Below, piece after piece: positions 1-13,300 of a stretch of DNA of 64,000 nt. Both the position numbers and the translations under genes were made by a program. The notes under the pieces were generated by a model. That model did not search any database and had not been told where the DNA came from. It was given only the letters and a program-made list of their open reading frames with translations. The stretch's first letter is position 1. Each line of letters opens with the position of its first letter. The DNA comes from Eleginops maclovinus (Eukaryota > Chordata > Actinopteri > Perciformes > Eleginopidae): contig NC_086370.1 of the NCBI RefSeq assembly GCF_036324505.1, positions 16,952,600 through 17,016,599 of the forward strand. The letters run 5' to 3'.

Positions 1-2519
1 GAAATAAGTGGCTATCGCCGAGGGAAATAGCTGAAGAATATTATTTTTATGCATTCATATTAGATGATGAGCAGAGTAATCTCCAGCCTCAAGTTTGAGG
101 AATCTGAAAATGACACTTCTGGGACACAGCGTAGGTGAATCCAGGGACACGAGATAATGATCATCGCAATTACAGCTTCACCATTCGTTCTACTGTAGCT
201 CAGCCATGAGGGACTACTGTGTTCCTTTCAGTAGACTCCAGCATAAGTGAAGAGAAGACGCAAGAACTGTGAATCAAATAGTTACAACAGCACAGTCTGA
301 TAAAGATTATTTTGACTTGACTATACAGTATATATAATGTTGTGTTTGATATTTTAATCTTAATCTTGAGGCTTAAGTTGGGCCCGGCAGCTTTATTATC
401 TGACTTTCACACCTAATGAAACAGCTCTTTGTGTTTGAGTGCAGTAGCTTTTCAAATAAAGTGAACAGTTACTTTCTTCCTTCTCTATCAGACGGAGTGA
501 CAACATAAGTACTTCCTCTTCCCACAGCAAATCCCATCACAAGTCAAGGTTAATTTATAAAACACTGGCCTCTAAACAGATGCTGTATGAATAAGATGAT
601 AAACAGGACTTGAGTAGAGGGCATGTTAAAATAGGGTTGTGATGATGCAGTAGAGGGTGTTGTTTCTCATAAAATGTGAAGAGTATCCCTGGTTTACATC
701 CAGTTGCATACACAACAACACAGCTGAACACACTTTATCATAACCAAGACTGCAGTCTAGTCAAAAACTATACTGCAGTGGTCCAAAAGGTTATGTTTCT
801 CAAACTGTTCACATACAGACAGACCATATGATAATCAGAATCTACTAGGCCATTCCACTTGTTTCAATGACAAACTATTGAAATGGTGTCAACAGCTGAG
901 AAGGATGGCCGCTTGGACAAAAGTCAGACAGTGCAGTTTAGCAGATTATGACACCTAATGGAAAATGTATATGGTTAATTAACCTTTCATTAGCCCAAAT
1001 GACTGAATGTGCCAGGCATGATTAAGGAGGGATAAATCATTAATCAGTCTGGATGAAGTTACTTTCTTTCCCAATTTTTACAAGTCCTCTCCAGTTAAAA
1101 AAGTTCAGCAAAAGGCAACAACTCACCAAAACCACTTAATCTGTGAAATAATCTAGACAACAAACCAATAAAACTTCCATTGCACACTGAAACTGATTAT
1201 GAATATGGAGAGGTGTAATAAAACCTATGAATACAAAAAAAACAAGGTTGGAAAAAGGGCTTTCCATGACTGTTTTAAAATGAAGATACTGCAGTTGATA
1301 GGGCTTTATTCAACTCGTACTCTTTAACCATTCAGACCAGGTGTTCAACACTCACCTCATACAATATGACACTGTTGAAGCATTGGATAAGGTTTTATGA
1401 CTGTCATCTGATAGAGCATCTATGGCAACCACCGAATTACCCTCAAGCAGATGGACCACATTAAGCAAGAGAAATGCATCATGTTGACTCGGCAATGACT
1501 CATGTCTTTCTACACAGGATGTTGTTATATCAATGTCCTGTTTTCATTCATGCTCACGGCTATGATGAATGACACCATTGAAACTGAATTCAACACATTA
1601 TGTATTTTCATTTTTATTCAAAGAGCAGCATTAAGAAATGAAAACTCAAATTAGCATGTGTCTAACTATAGCTCCTGTATTCCCAAGGAGAAAGAGATGT
1701 GGGCCATGTATCCCAATATTCAGACCACAGATGAGAAAACTGAGGAAATTCTAAAATTAACATCAGCGTTTTGAGGCCATTTAATTAGGGATGGAACGGA
1801 AGAAGTTGTTGTGAATGAGGTTATGGTGAGTGAGGGACATTTATAATTCATATGTGAACACATGGCATTTTCCACCAGTTTCCTATACAGCAACAATTAT
1901 GACATCTTATTGTCCCATTATTGCAAAAATAAATATAAATGGTTTGTTACTTTTGTGTTCCAGATTCATGGGCCAGTCATTGTAATAGTGCCACAATATA
2001 AATTGTAGAAATCAGGGAGACTGAGATTGTCTGAAAAGGATGTGTATTTTATTTTGAAATCAGACATTTGACCTGGATATGCCCTTGCTTCTAAAGAAAA
2101 TGAACTGGCACATACTGTATTTATCTCTATACAAGAAAACAACGCATAGTGTGTGAGCTACAGTGTCCAGTGTGGATGTCTAGTATGCAGCGTACAGGCC
2201 TGTCTACATGTGTACTACTTGTACTCGCCCCCTTGCGTTTTCTGTCTAGACCAGTGAACGATGCTGGATATCGAGTGCGCCCCTTCCCTATAAAATCTGA
2301 GCGCAATTTCGATCTAAAATAACACATTTTCAGATGACTCCACAATTAATGTAAAAACAACTATTTGTACAGCCCAACATATTCACATGGGGCATCCTGG
2401 TGGTCACAGGGCGTGAGGATTTGCTCCACTAACCCATATTTACTGTAGTGCATGTTGTGTGTTGAGGAATGCTAGTAGCTACAGCATTTTCTGCTTGTAG
2501 CGTAATGCAGTGTGGACCA
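1..2519. other. Non-coding DNA, nothing recognised
   Basis: AT-rich sequence with no convincing exon, RNA gene or repeat that I recognise. The only open frame of note (72 codons, minus strand, 2127-2345) has no recognisable motif or supporting splice context, so I treat it as chance. Confidence 0.5.
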
Positions 2520-3060
2520 ATTAAGAGAGATGCACCGAGGCTAATACACCGCAGCTACACTGAGCACCGGTGAGAGGTTTATAAAACGAGACAGGGTTAA
2601 AAAACCGACAGAAAACAGTCGGTGTTTCCGCAAAAACACGCAAATGGAAAGTAGCCCGGCTGGTTTAAAGAGCTGTTTTTTCCCCCCCCTCTTACCGTGT
2701 TACTCTGCGGTGACCTCGCCTCACACGGCGCAGCGTCTCCTGATGTCGGCTTGTGTCTTCCCTGCTTGCCTCTCCAGTTACGTCCTTAGGATGACAGCAC
2801 AAAAACATCAAGTTGTCGAATCATGTGACCAGAGACGACTAACGCGTTTAGGTTCCCCTGACGATCATATTTCCAGCAGATCTCAACGAGGATGCGCTTC
2901 CCCCTCCTGCCTGTGCTGAGCTTGTTATGGCAGCCGGAGAGGAGAGCGGAGAGTGGAGACCCTCCCCCGGGCGCAGAGCCGTGGATCAGGTGGACACTCA
3001 GCATCCCTCACATTCCTGCATCACTCCACGATATAGGGCAGGACTGTGTATAAAAAGACT
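2520..3060. promoter_or_regulatory. CpG-rich promoter-like patch, owner unknown
   Basis: By hand count there are about 30 CpG dinucleotides between 2520 and 3010, far more than in the AT-rich, CpG-poor surroundings. On the plus strand there is a TATAAAA at 2580-2586, and an ATG-led frame of 91 codons opens at 2644. On the minus strand a donor-like site (ACACG then GTAAGA) would end an exon at 2696, and another TATAAAA-like string lies on the plus strand near 3050. These cues point in both directions, so I infer a promoter and first-exon region but cannot name the gene or fix its direction. Neither the plus 91-codon nor the minus 72-codon frame resembles a family I know. An unmethylated regulatory island without a gene start is the main alternative. 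Confidence 0.4.
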
Positions 3061-6000
3061 CAGTTTGTTCTGCTTTCTTCTGATAGTTGTTGACATTTTA
3101 GCATGTGACGTTTGTTCAATAGGCCTAACATTCCTGTAGTGTCCCTCTGGGGTTTGCATTAAGACTTCACATTGACCTTATCAAACGTTATGGTATTTTT
3201 TCATGTCATATATTACAAACATGTCCTGTGGTATATTTGTTGACAAACAGGCTTTTGTTTCTGTATTTTGTATTTGTTGTTTGAAACTAAGTTGTCATGA
3301 GCTCTATAGATCACTCCTTTTAATTCAGTATAATACATCACACAATAATGGACGACCTTTGGAGTAAAATAATAATGTATGGCTTAAAGTTCTACTACTT
3401 TTAGACCATAGGCTCTATGGACATAAAGTACTATAGCTGGCTACTGGCTATGATATACTTGCTTCCTTAATGTGCCAACAAGAAATTGTGTTGAGCAAAG
3501 AGTAAAATATACTTATACTTATATAAGATCATGAAATCTGATTTTAACAGTCCAAGGGAGAATGTGTAAATGCCTATCTGTAAGTCTGGTAGAAAATGTA
3601 ATTATTTCAATGTTTTCCTTTACTAAATTATGCAGATTGTAAACACATTGCATGCATGTCTTTTTTCTGCTGCAGCGTCACAGCGAACGTAAACAGTCAC
3701 ATCGTCTTACGATACTTGTCGACAGCAAGTGGCATTTACATGTGACTCCTGTTTCAGGAAAATATGAGCTCTGAAGACAAAACTTCGGGGCGGTTTTGTT
3801 AAAGGGCAGCTGAGCAAAAGCTCCTCTGTTCGCAGGATGTGCAGCCATACAAAGTAAAGCAAATGTTATGTCTGAAGGGCCTGTAAAGTATCAAAAGGAA
3901 AAGGTTTTTTATTTTGTATGTGTATTATAATTAGAACATGTGCTTCTTGTACAATGTATGGGATAATCCGCTGGGGGTTTTATTGACTTTACAGAGGCAT
4001 GAAAACAAATGCTCAAGTTAAATTTGGATGTTTTTGCTGACGTCATGTTGAAGCTAAATGGAGATAATGGGAAGATTACTTACAAAGGGGATTGAAGTTA
4101 AATGAACATTGCTGCAAATGATTCTATGTTTGATGAACATTATTTGCTGTTTAGGTGCAATTTTTACTTGTGACTATTAATCTGTTAAAAAATTCTACAG
4201 TCAGTGACAACTCCTGGGTACTGAAAGAGAGCCAAATGAACAAATGAGTCAATGATATTCCTTGAGCAAGTATTCCCAGTGTGACTGAATAATACTTCTA
4301 CAAACTAATATTTAGGGCTGAGCAGATAGAACATTCAATAGTTAACATTTTGACGTGCTCAAATATGATACAAACAAGACAAAAATATATTATGATTGCT
4401 TAAAAACACTATTCATAGCAGAATTTCAAGTCCCATTCATTGCATTGCTTAATCATTAGTGGTGAGTTAAGCTTAAACTCAGACCTTAAGTGTACCAGCA
4501 TGTGTCAACACATGAGTCATGTGTAATGTGCCTTTGAAATTATTTTAAGTGAACAGTTCTAATGTGTAAGGGTCTGTTATACATGCACAGTATGTTTCTA
4601 TGCAGCATTTATTCCTTGTAGCACCAGCAGCTCAGCCACATTTCAGCTGGGGGCAGTGTTGCTCTACAAATCACAGAAATGTCTACTAATGCTGTACAGG
4701 CCTGGTGGTTCATAAAGTTGTGTGCATGTGTGTCGGTGCGTGCGTGCAACAACAACAACAACAACTCAATCACCAACCTAATTTACCTCATCATATTATT
4801 GAATTGTTTTAGTTTCACACCATATTGAAGTCAAAAAGAGATCCAACCGTCATGCTCGGCTCTAATTAACCCAAATGCATCGTGAGTGAATCATGTAGAT
4901 TGCTCGCCCATCGGAAGTTAATTGCCATAGAAGAAACACTTAAGTCCGCTCGAAAAAAAAAGAAAAATAAATTATTTCTTAAATAGAGCACCGTCATAGA
5001 CCATCTCTGTTCACATCAGTGAAGAAAGAATGATTGTGCTGTCATTGTTTGAGGTTCAAATCACCAGTGCTTCATGCTAATTACAATTTCACAAGAAGCA
5101 TCGGTGTGTAAACAAACACTATACCTGAATTCTTCGGTACCGGGTGACTTAATATTTTCTAAATCTCCAGATAACACAAAAAGAACACAGTGAATTTGAG
5201 TGAAGGGCATTTCATGGATGGACAATGAGGCACTATGTTTTAGTACGTTCTCTTCCCCAAGGCCCCAGAGACCTTTAGTGAGGAAAATGTTTTTTCTACC
5301 TGCATGTCAAAAACACCCTGACCTTCATCACTGCATTTTATTACATCTGCGAGAGATTCTTTCAAGTGGATTTCTCCATCTTATACATTTCTATGTTCTT
5401 CATATATCACACTTACACTGATTTGATTTATTAATGCTTACCATGCAGCAGAAGCATGCTGTCCAGGACCAATGACAAACTTTAACTACGCATCTTAAGC
5501 TGTGCCCTTGTACTTGGAGCATCAAAAGCTCTAGCGGGTATATTGTTCCGAAATAGGCCATGATGATAAGTGTTCACTAGTGACCGCCTTCTGTGAAATA
5601 AATTTCGCTTTCTGTCCCGTCTTTTGGCTCTAATGCCGGACTGAGAGAGTAGGTGCTGCTGTGGGCTTTATGACAAAATGCTTTATCCCCCATTAACCTT
5701 CAGAGTGGGTATCAGGAGGGGATTTCAGTTGGAATAAAGCACCGCTGTCAATAAGCAGGTGTGTCACCAAGCTCAAAGGAGAAGACACATGCTAGCATGA
5801 GGTACCCTCCGTCCTTCATTTCTCCGCTTCCTTTTGGGGTCATTCCTTAGCTGGGCTCTGACAGCCACCACTGATAAGAAAATGATTAAGTATCATGGAC
5901 TCGACCACCATCCAATTCATGTCGCTGGTAGCTCTGCAGACTACACAGAAAAAGCTGTGTCAGAAGCTTTTTTTTCTAATCAGGAAGTTATAACAGCTTT

Positions 6001-9000
6001 TTGGATTACTCTTCATATAAGCCATATGTGTGAAAGACTGCCTGAATTACATCCGGAAATCCATTTACAGTACGTTGTGTTTCTGAATGACACGGAGCAG
6101 TGGGAATACTGACCAAAGATCAAAATATCTCAAAAGGCACAAATCAGGCTGGACTCACCTCTGTATCTGAAATGGATCATTGCAAGTTGACATACTGTAA
6201 AACACCGGCTTTGGAAACACATACACACACATACCCTGTACAGTATCAAAGGCAGTTTCAGTCCACAGGGATCAACAATCAGCCGTGAAATTCGAGCTGT
6301 GATGCATCTGGGCACCCATGAAAATGGAAATGGCAGCAGCTGATCTGTCGAAGAGGACCAATCTGCCTCCTCATCAGGGCTCTTTATTAAAGTCGAGCAC
6401 TGTCCATTAGAGCCTGTAATCCTCTTCACCCGGTGCCACACACGACCTTGAGGTGTTACAGTACAAACCGTTTAAACAGTTCTCAAAGGGGTATAGTCAG
6501 AGGCGCTTCCTCTGCTGCTTTTTCTGGGTGACATGGCGGTTTTGAAACAGGATTTCAAGAGGCATCTTAACTGTACAATTTTCTCACAGTCATCAGTCAC
6601 ATTAATGCTGATCATACCCAGCAATTTAACTCATCCTCTTCACGCTGTCATCGCAGTGTGACTGTTTTCACTGTCTGCTACAGGATTGTCATCATTCCTT
6701 GCTCACCATAGTAGCTGCTTAATTGAGCTGGGTGTGCGTCAATGATTTCACTTAGAGGGGTTCTTCAAGATTCAGACAAGCACCTGGTCCTTTATGCGCC
6801 TGTAGAAGCCTGGCAGGGAAAACGATTACCGGCCTCATTTGTTCTCTATAGACAGTTGTGACCTTTCCAATTGGCATATCCTCTTATGAATATGACAGCT
6901 TTTCTTTCCTAAAACCAGGAGTGATCTTGCATTTAATATGCACATAAATTGCATATTCGTTTATTGGGGGAGCTTGGAGCGAGAACGTACTGTACAATCG
7001 CTGCTTTTTGACATTGTATGCGTCAGTTGTCCCTGGAAGTTAATGCTAGTTTTATTGTGCTCATCTTTCTGCCCCATTTTCCTGGCTCTCTGGAAAAAAA
7101 AAGCTCCCTCCAGCAGCAAATGTACATGCCTGGCATAAGTTGAAATATGGCCTCATTTACTGTCCAGTGTGATGAATAAACAACGGCTAAAGTCATGTAA
7201 TATTCACATGAGATTGTGGCTCCATACAAAGCTATTAAACAGCTGTATTATTATGGATGACCACCAAATAAGCCTTTTTCTGGCATTATTATATAGTTTG
7301 CCATTTCAACAAGAGGCAGAACGACAAAATGATTCCTCCAGGGTTCTCTTAACACTTTGAGACCCAGTGAGAACTATTGGCCTGTACGACTTGGTTGCTG
7401 GACCGTTAAGTCATGCTGTAAGGCAAAATACACACATGGGAAATACAGAGCAGAACAGAAGCTTTTACAGTACATACCAATAAAATCCCCTGTCTCCCTT
7501 TGTACAATATGGTTAGATTGTATCATAAAATGGATTTCTGCTGAGGGGTTTGAGATAGAAGCACAGGGAATGATTGCCAAAATCATTGTTTACTTGAATG
7601 GATTACCGTACGGTGGAGCGGTTAGGATGTGCAATCAGCAGGAAGTATCAGTGCAGAATGAACTAGCAGGACTATCAAAACAAAAAGCTCAAATATATCG
7701 AGCGGATGTTTGATTTAGAACTTGTATCTTTACCAGGATCCACAGGATATTCACTTAATCTTTTTGTACTTCTATAAGTGTGGCTTTGCAGTACAAGTCC
7801 ACTTCATGTTTCTCAAATAAACCACTACTTCTTTTAATTCATGCATTTTCCAGTGCGTCGTTATTGAGCTCCTATAAAATTCACTTTTCATTTGTTCATA
7901 CTTACAGTTTAGTTCCGCAGGGATTGTATCGTTCAAGTGTTCAAATAATTTGGAATTCGTGGAAAACAGCAAATTAAACTGTAGAAAGAAAAAGGTTAAA
8001 ATATTTCCAGATTAAACAAATGTTCAAAGTAACATGGTGAATGGGGAAAAAAACATACATTGAGTACAGAAAGGAAAACGTGGAGACCCACGGAGCACAG
8101 CTGACAGGTCGAATTACAAGCATGATGAAAAAGCAAAGACGTGATGAAATGTTCTCTCGTTTCTGTGTGACACAAAAGGGAAGAATTCAATTTGGGCGCG
8201 TTATACAGAGGTATTCATCTTTTGAGTGTGAAGACACATGACGAGAAAAAAAGCAGAGGAATAAAATCCAGGCACTTCTTTCTCTCTCTCTCTCCCCCTC
8301 TCCATGGGAGTGTTTATGCTTTTTGTTGTTAGCTCTGTTTGTTGCGCAGTGTCGGGGTCGATCAGTGTCTGCTGCTCTTACTGTCTGCAGAGGCCATTTC
8401 CAGTGATGACATGGTACAGGCTGTGTCTGAAATGCCCACACATTCAAGTAGCATACACATACACAGAAGAAAGTAGTTCATGGACACCGAAAAGAACACA
8501 CATATACACACCGTTTACTCACTCTCTTGGTTCCTGTATCTCTCACACCTTTGCATCACTGCTTCTTTTTCAAGGTTTGAGCCAAAGGCCGTTTAGCTCG
8601 TTTTCTATCCAGAGGCTCTTTTTGTCCATCACTGCTTTCGAAACTTCCAACAGGATTGGAGCCCAGTCCAAACCTGGGCCTTAGTAATGATGACCACAGG
8701 CACAACAACTATCTGTAAAGTGTCCACTCTTCCCTTCAGGGAGCTGGAGAAGGATCTGCTGTCACTCTAGCAGAGGAAACATCTGTTCCCATTAAATTAC
8801 TGCGGTCCTGCCATGCAAGTTATCTCTACGGCACTCCATTTTACCGCCCGGTTCCTGCGCCTGTCGACAAGGGGATAAAACAAGATTAGTTAAATGACTG
8901 GGAATGGGGAAGTGATAAGGGAAGGACGGAGGGGAGTGGAGAGAGAGTGTCAGGGAGACGTCTCTTCCCTTGTCATCTGCTCTCTTACCAATTAGGAACT

Positions 9001-9683
9001 GGGGACTGTCTTCAAGTGAAACAAAAGAGTGATATAATCACCTCATCCATCAGCCAAGATGTCAACGCAAAGCCTAAGGACATTATACGAGTAACACTGA
9101 GTGTCCCGTTACCTTTTCACTGCTGAAGTTTTGGTGTTTGGAGGTAGGATTTAGAGTGAGTGCATCGTGGACACGGTAGAAACTTGCAGCTGGGACATAT
9201 GGCACACATTCAGCAACATCTGGCATCATTCGATTGTAGATGAAAGGGCTGCAACTGTGTCCCATCCAGTGTTGTTCTTTTTCTGTCAAATAAATAAACA
9301 AAGTGCAGCATCATTTGGACAGTCTGTTCAGTCAGAATGAATTAAATATAGCAGAGAAAAAGTTTTCCATGCGTGTCAGTGTGTTCATGTGTGGCTAAGT
9401 GCTTTTCTGTGACTCTAACCTTTGTAGCGCATTTCATTGAAGTTTTGACATTCTCATCTCAAATCGGGAAAAAGGGCAGAACAGTCTTTGATATTTATGC
9501 AGCCATAACAGATGCTGCTTTAACTGAAGCAAAACCGAATATATTTTAAGTTATGTGTCTTTATATGGTAGGTTAACCTGTATTCTAAATCTTCACACAC
9601 AAGAGGCATATCTATCTCTTACATGCATTTGAGTTTGTTTAGAAAAATACTTTTCACCAGTTCTGGATATATTATATGTATTT
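3061..9683. other. Non-coding DNA with minor simple repeats
   Basis: No exon is recognised. Small items seen are a perfect TGACGTCA (CRE palindrome) at 4038-4045, a (CAA)6 microsatellite at 4747-4765 and a short pyrimidine CT run near 8278-8300. Open frames up to 126 codons (8304-8684 plus, 7357-7713 plus) show no domain, conserved-looking composition or splice context and are taken as chance. Confidence 0.45.
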
Positions 9684-9691
9684 CTACCAAG

Positions 9692-10357
9692 CAGTGGCGT
9701 TTATATATGAGCAAAACTGGTGGGGCATGAACAACTAAGATATTTATAAATAGGCTTCTTGTACCTTAATACTTGGAGTAAAGAGCGCTATCACAACAAC
9801 TACAACAACAACCGTTATGCCTCAGCATGAAACACCAGACTGTAGGAAAACACAGACACTCGTCACCGTGGTTACAATAGCAATCGATCCGGCAGATCGA
9901 TAGCCTAAAGGCTAAACACAGACAATCAACATAAACTATACTTTTGCTCACCTAAGCTCCAGTAGATCAACTCCTTTCATTTTGTGTTTGTATTATTTAC
10001 CACAGGGGTTGTAATCTAAGCTCTTTCGTCTCCTCTTCTTAACTACACTTTTCGCAGCACATACACTTCAGCCAATCAGCGCTGAATTTTTTTTTGTTGT
10101 TTGCACATTGAATGAAAAACTACTCTGAGCATGCACAGTGTAGTTTTCACAGTGAGGGAGGGGCAGCCCGGAGCTTGCCCCACATCACTCAGCCCGGCTC
10201 AATAGGCACACTGTGGACACTAATCAGAAAAACGCAGTCCGAAGCAGTAATGTAGAGACGACTAAACATGATCTCGAAATATGTTTACGTGTTACACATA
10301 TTTTGGAAGTTATTATTTGAATAATTTTTGCTGGCCCCTAATGACGAGTCGCCACTG
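9692..10357. mobile_element. Non-autonomous hAT DNA transposon (MITE)
   Basis: The element is 666 bp. Its termini are the inverted repeat CAGTGGCG / CGCCACTG, and it is flanked by a perfect 8-bp direct repeat CTACCAAG at 9684-9691 and 10358-10365. An 8-bp target-site duplication with CAGTGGCG-type ends is the known signature of hAT-superfamily transposons. The interior has no transposase frame; the 61-codon minus frame inside it is meaningless. The element must therefore have been moved by a transposase supplied elsewhere. The exact TSD suggests the insertion is not ancient. Its interior is richer in CpG than the flanks around 10140-10210. Confidence 0.85.
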
Positions 10358-10365
10358 CTACCAAG

Positions 10366-13300
10366 TTACATTGGTCTCATACTTCTTGCTACTTAAACTG
10401 ATGTATTTATCTATAAATAAGTGTTCAAAAATGCTCAGAATGTTTTTTATTGTAATGAAAGACCACTATGCTTGTGCCTGAGGAAACATGCCTATGTGTT
10501 TGTAACATCCTCAATGTAACAGCATGAAGTAAGTAACATATGTGCTGCCGAAAAGCATTGCAAAGCTCAACTCACAGCAAACTGTCAAGTAATGTTGGAA
10601 TCATGACACCGTTTCAAACGCAGCCCAATGGTTTGGAAAATTGTGAGTGACAAATGATTTGGCTTTCAGTTTTGCACGGAGTTCCAGCTGGAAATGATGG
10701 GCATGCAAAGTCCTTCTGTTGAAGGCGTGAAGGTGAGAGGATGGTGTGAGGAATACAGGGTGTGCCAGGTAAAAAAAAAAAAAGGTGATATCCGGAGGGT
10801 AAAAATGGCAGGAGGAGAAGAGAAGTATTGCGGAATACTGGCTCAGAGAGAACCCCTGCTGAGTATCATGATAAAGTGAGGTTGCAAAGACGGAGGCTAA
10901 AAATAGGGATCCTCAAATGGAGGAACAAAAACACACGGAGAGCAATAACCTGCCTTCCAGGACCTCTCAAGCTCAACAAATACAAGTTATTAATCATCTG
11001 GTAAATGATTACAAAATCAAAATGTGTAATTGTGACACTGCCCACATTATTTTATATTACAGAAAATCCTTTCCAAATCATTAAGCGTGCTTTGCAGAGG
11101 GCCCATTATCCAGTATTTGATCATTACCACCTTAAAGCCCTCCTCCTCCTAGTTGTGATTCTGTTGAAGTCTGACCTATATTAAATCTTTGATGATCACC
11201 CTAAATAAAATGAAAAGGTGATGTCTTTCCCATATGGCTGATGGTCCTAACTCTTTCATAGTAATTAATAAAGCTTTCACTTATTCAGTGAAGCACAGCA
11301 GGTGTCATAAAGCTAATAGTGAAAAGCAGCAGTGGCTATCATCTTTCACCCAGATAGTTTAATTCTTTGCACAGCTCAAGTCTGATTAAAGCTCATTGCT
11401 ATGCTTTTTCAATACAGAGGCTGGGATAAACAACTTTTTAATTGCAAATGCCTGAAGTGTGACTGGTGTCAGAAGTTTGAATTTTACATCAGGGTAGTGC
11501 TTCCTTCTTCACCTAACAGATGGTGAAATGCACACCCAGGCTATCTTTATCATTTGAAAAAAGGAAGGTTCAGTTTGACCTTTTTGCTTTGATTTCATTC
11601 AAAAAGAACATGGTTAAGAGATTTCCCTGTTTCAATGTAAACATAGAACTGATATCGCACTAAATGTTCTTCATAAAATCCTTATTACCATCCTCAACAT
11701 GTAATAAATCACAAAGCATCCTTCACACTATAAGGACATGATTTTCTTCCGGGGTCTGCGGACACTAGTGGGCTTCAATAGATTCCCCTCGTTCCTCACA
11801 AAGTAACGATTGGTCCTTGGTGGTGGACATGTGCAATCAATGTGTAATTATTCTTTCAACGTGCAAGAACATGAATATGCAAAGACAAGGACACACAGGG
11901 CCTCGATCTTTCTCTTGAGTTTTAATCATTCTGATGAAATACTGTTTCGTCCAGCCCATACCCATATGTGAATAAATCAATGACATAAAAAGAGATAAGA
12001 GGATCCCTGCCTCTCATTTAAGTCTCTTATAAATCTACCGGACCATGACTTCTCCATCACTGGTTTTGCAGCAGACTTTTACAAGCAGAGCTCTTGGCTT
12101 GTAATGAGACAAATATAGATTTTACATGTTAACAGTAGCTGGCAGAGCTTCTGCACCCTTCTGTGATCAACATTTTAGTATGCATTTCCCCTTGAAAAAC
12201 ATTTTTGCTGCATCATCTCTGCATCATAAACAACAATTCCAAGTTTGAAGCAGTCTTATCTTTGCACGTCCAACTAAATACAACAGAGTGAAAATGAGAA
12301 ATTAAATTGGCGAAAGCAGCCCCTCGCTTTCAGATTTCATCAATATTTATTCCAACAAAAAGACTGCATCACCATTTTGTACAACAAGCACATTATGGAA
12401 TTACCTTCCCAGCAAACAGCAGCAATACTTTCTTGCCCTTGATGCTCGATGGTACGGTATGCGACATTTGTCTTGCATACATGCATATATAAGCATATAT
12501 CTTAAAGCAGGCACGCGCCAATATCACAGCAGCACTCATGCGCAGCCTCTACCTCGGTGTCTCGCTCTCATATCACAGGGATGCCACAGAGTAACACGAA
12601 GAGAGAGCATCATAACCTCTGCTGTGGCTACTCTTTGTAAATTGTTCCCTTTAAATTATTCATCACCAGCCAAATCCTGGTGTGCTGCAGAGGGTTTTTG
12701 AATATTGAATGGATTTCACGTCTTATAAGCTCGGAGTATGCGTTAAACTCCTTAAAGTAACTATCAGGCAACACATGACTCATACCCAGGATGTGTCAGC
12801 GAGGCGCTAACATAGAAGAGAATCCCGCTGCATATGTCAGCATCACTCCCAGTCTGCCACTGCGCTGTTTGAGAGATGGTAAACAGTGTGAGAGCATCCC
12901 ACTGAATGTGCCTCCCACTCAGAGTCTCTCTGCTTGGGTTTTCTAACACTCTGCTGGTGGGAAACAGGGGGGCGAGGGTCAGAGGCACACTGCCCTGCTA
13001 CTCTAGAGACCCCATAGTTCACCATGAGCTCTAATTGTGCTTCTGGAGTAGAGAAGTGTCTGACCTTTACTGATGTATTTACACACAAACATCTCAATCA
13101 TTATAGACGCTGCTAGCCATCTAAACAGAGAGATCCAGTTTCAAAATACCTCCTATAAATAAAGGCCCCTTTTGCAAGACGGCAAGCAGTGAGACATGCA
13201 CAAGGGCATATGCATAGCCTGACATACACACTCACACAAACACACACCCTCACTGGAGCAGAAACTGAGCAGTCATATTATATTTGTACAGAATTAATTA

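Noticed and set aside
8304..8684. 126-codon plus frame
   Set aside because: No domain, Ser/Thr/Cys-rich translation of ordinary AT/pyrimidine sequence, no splice or promoter support.
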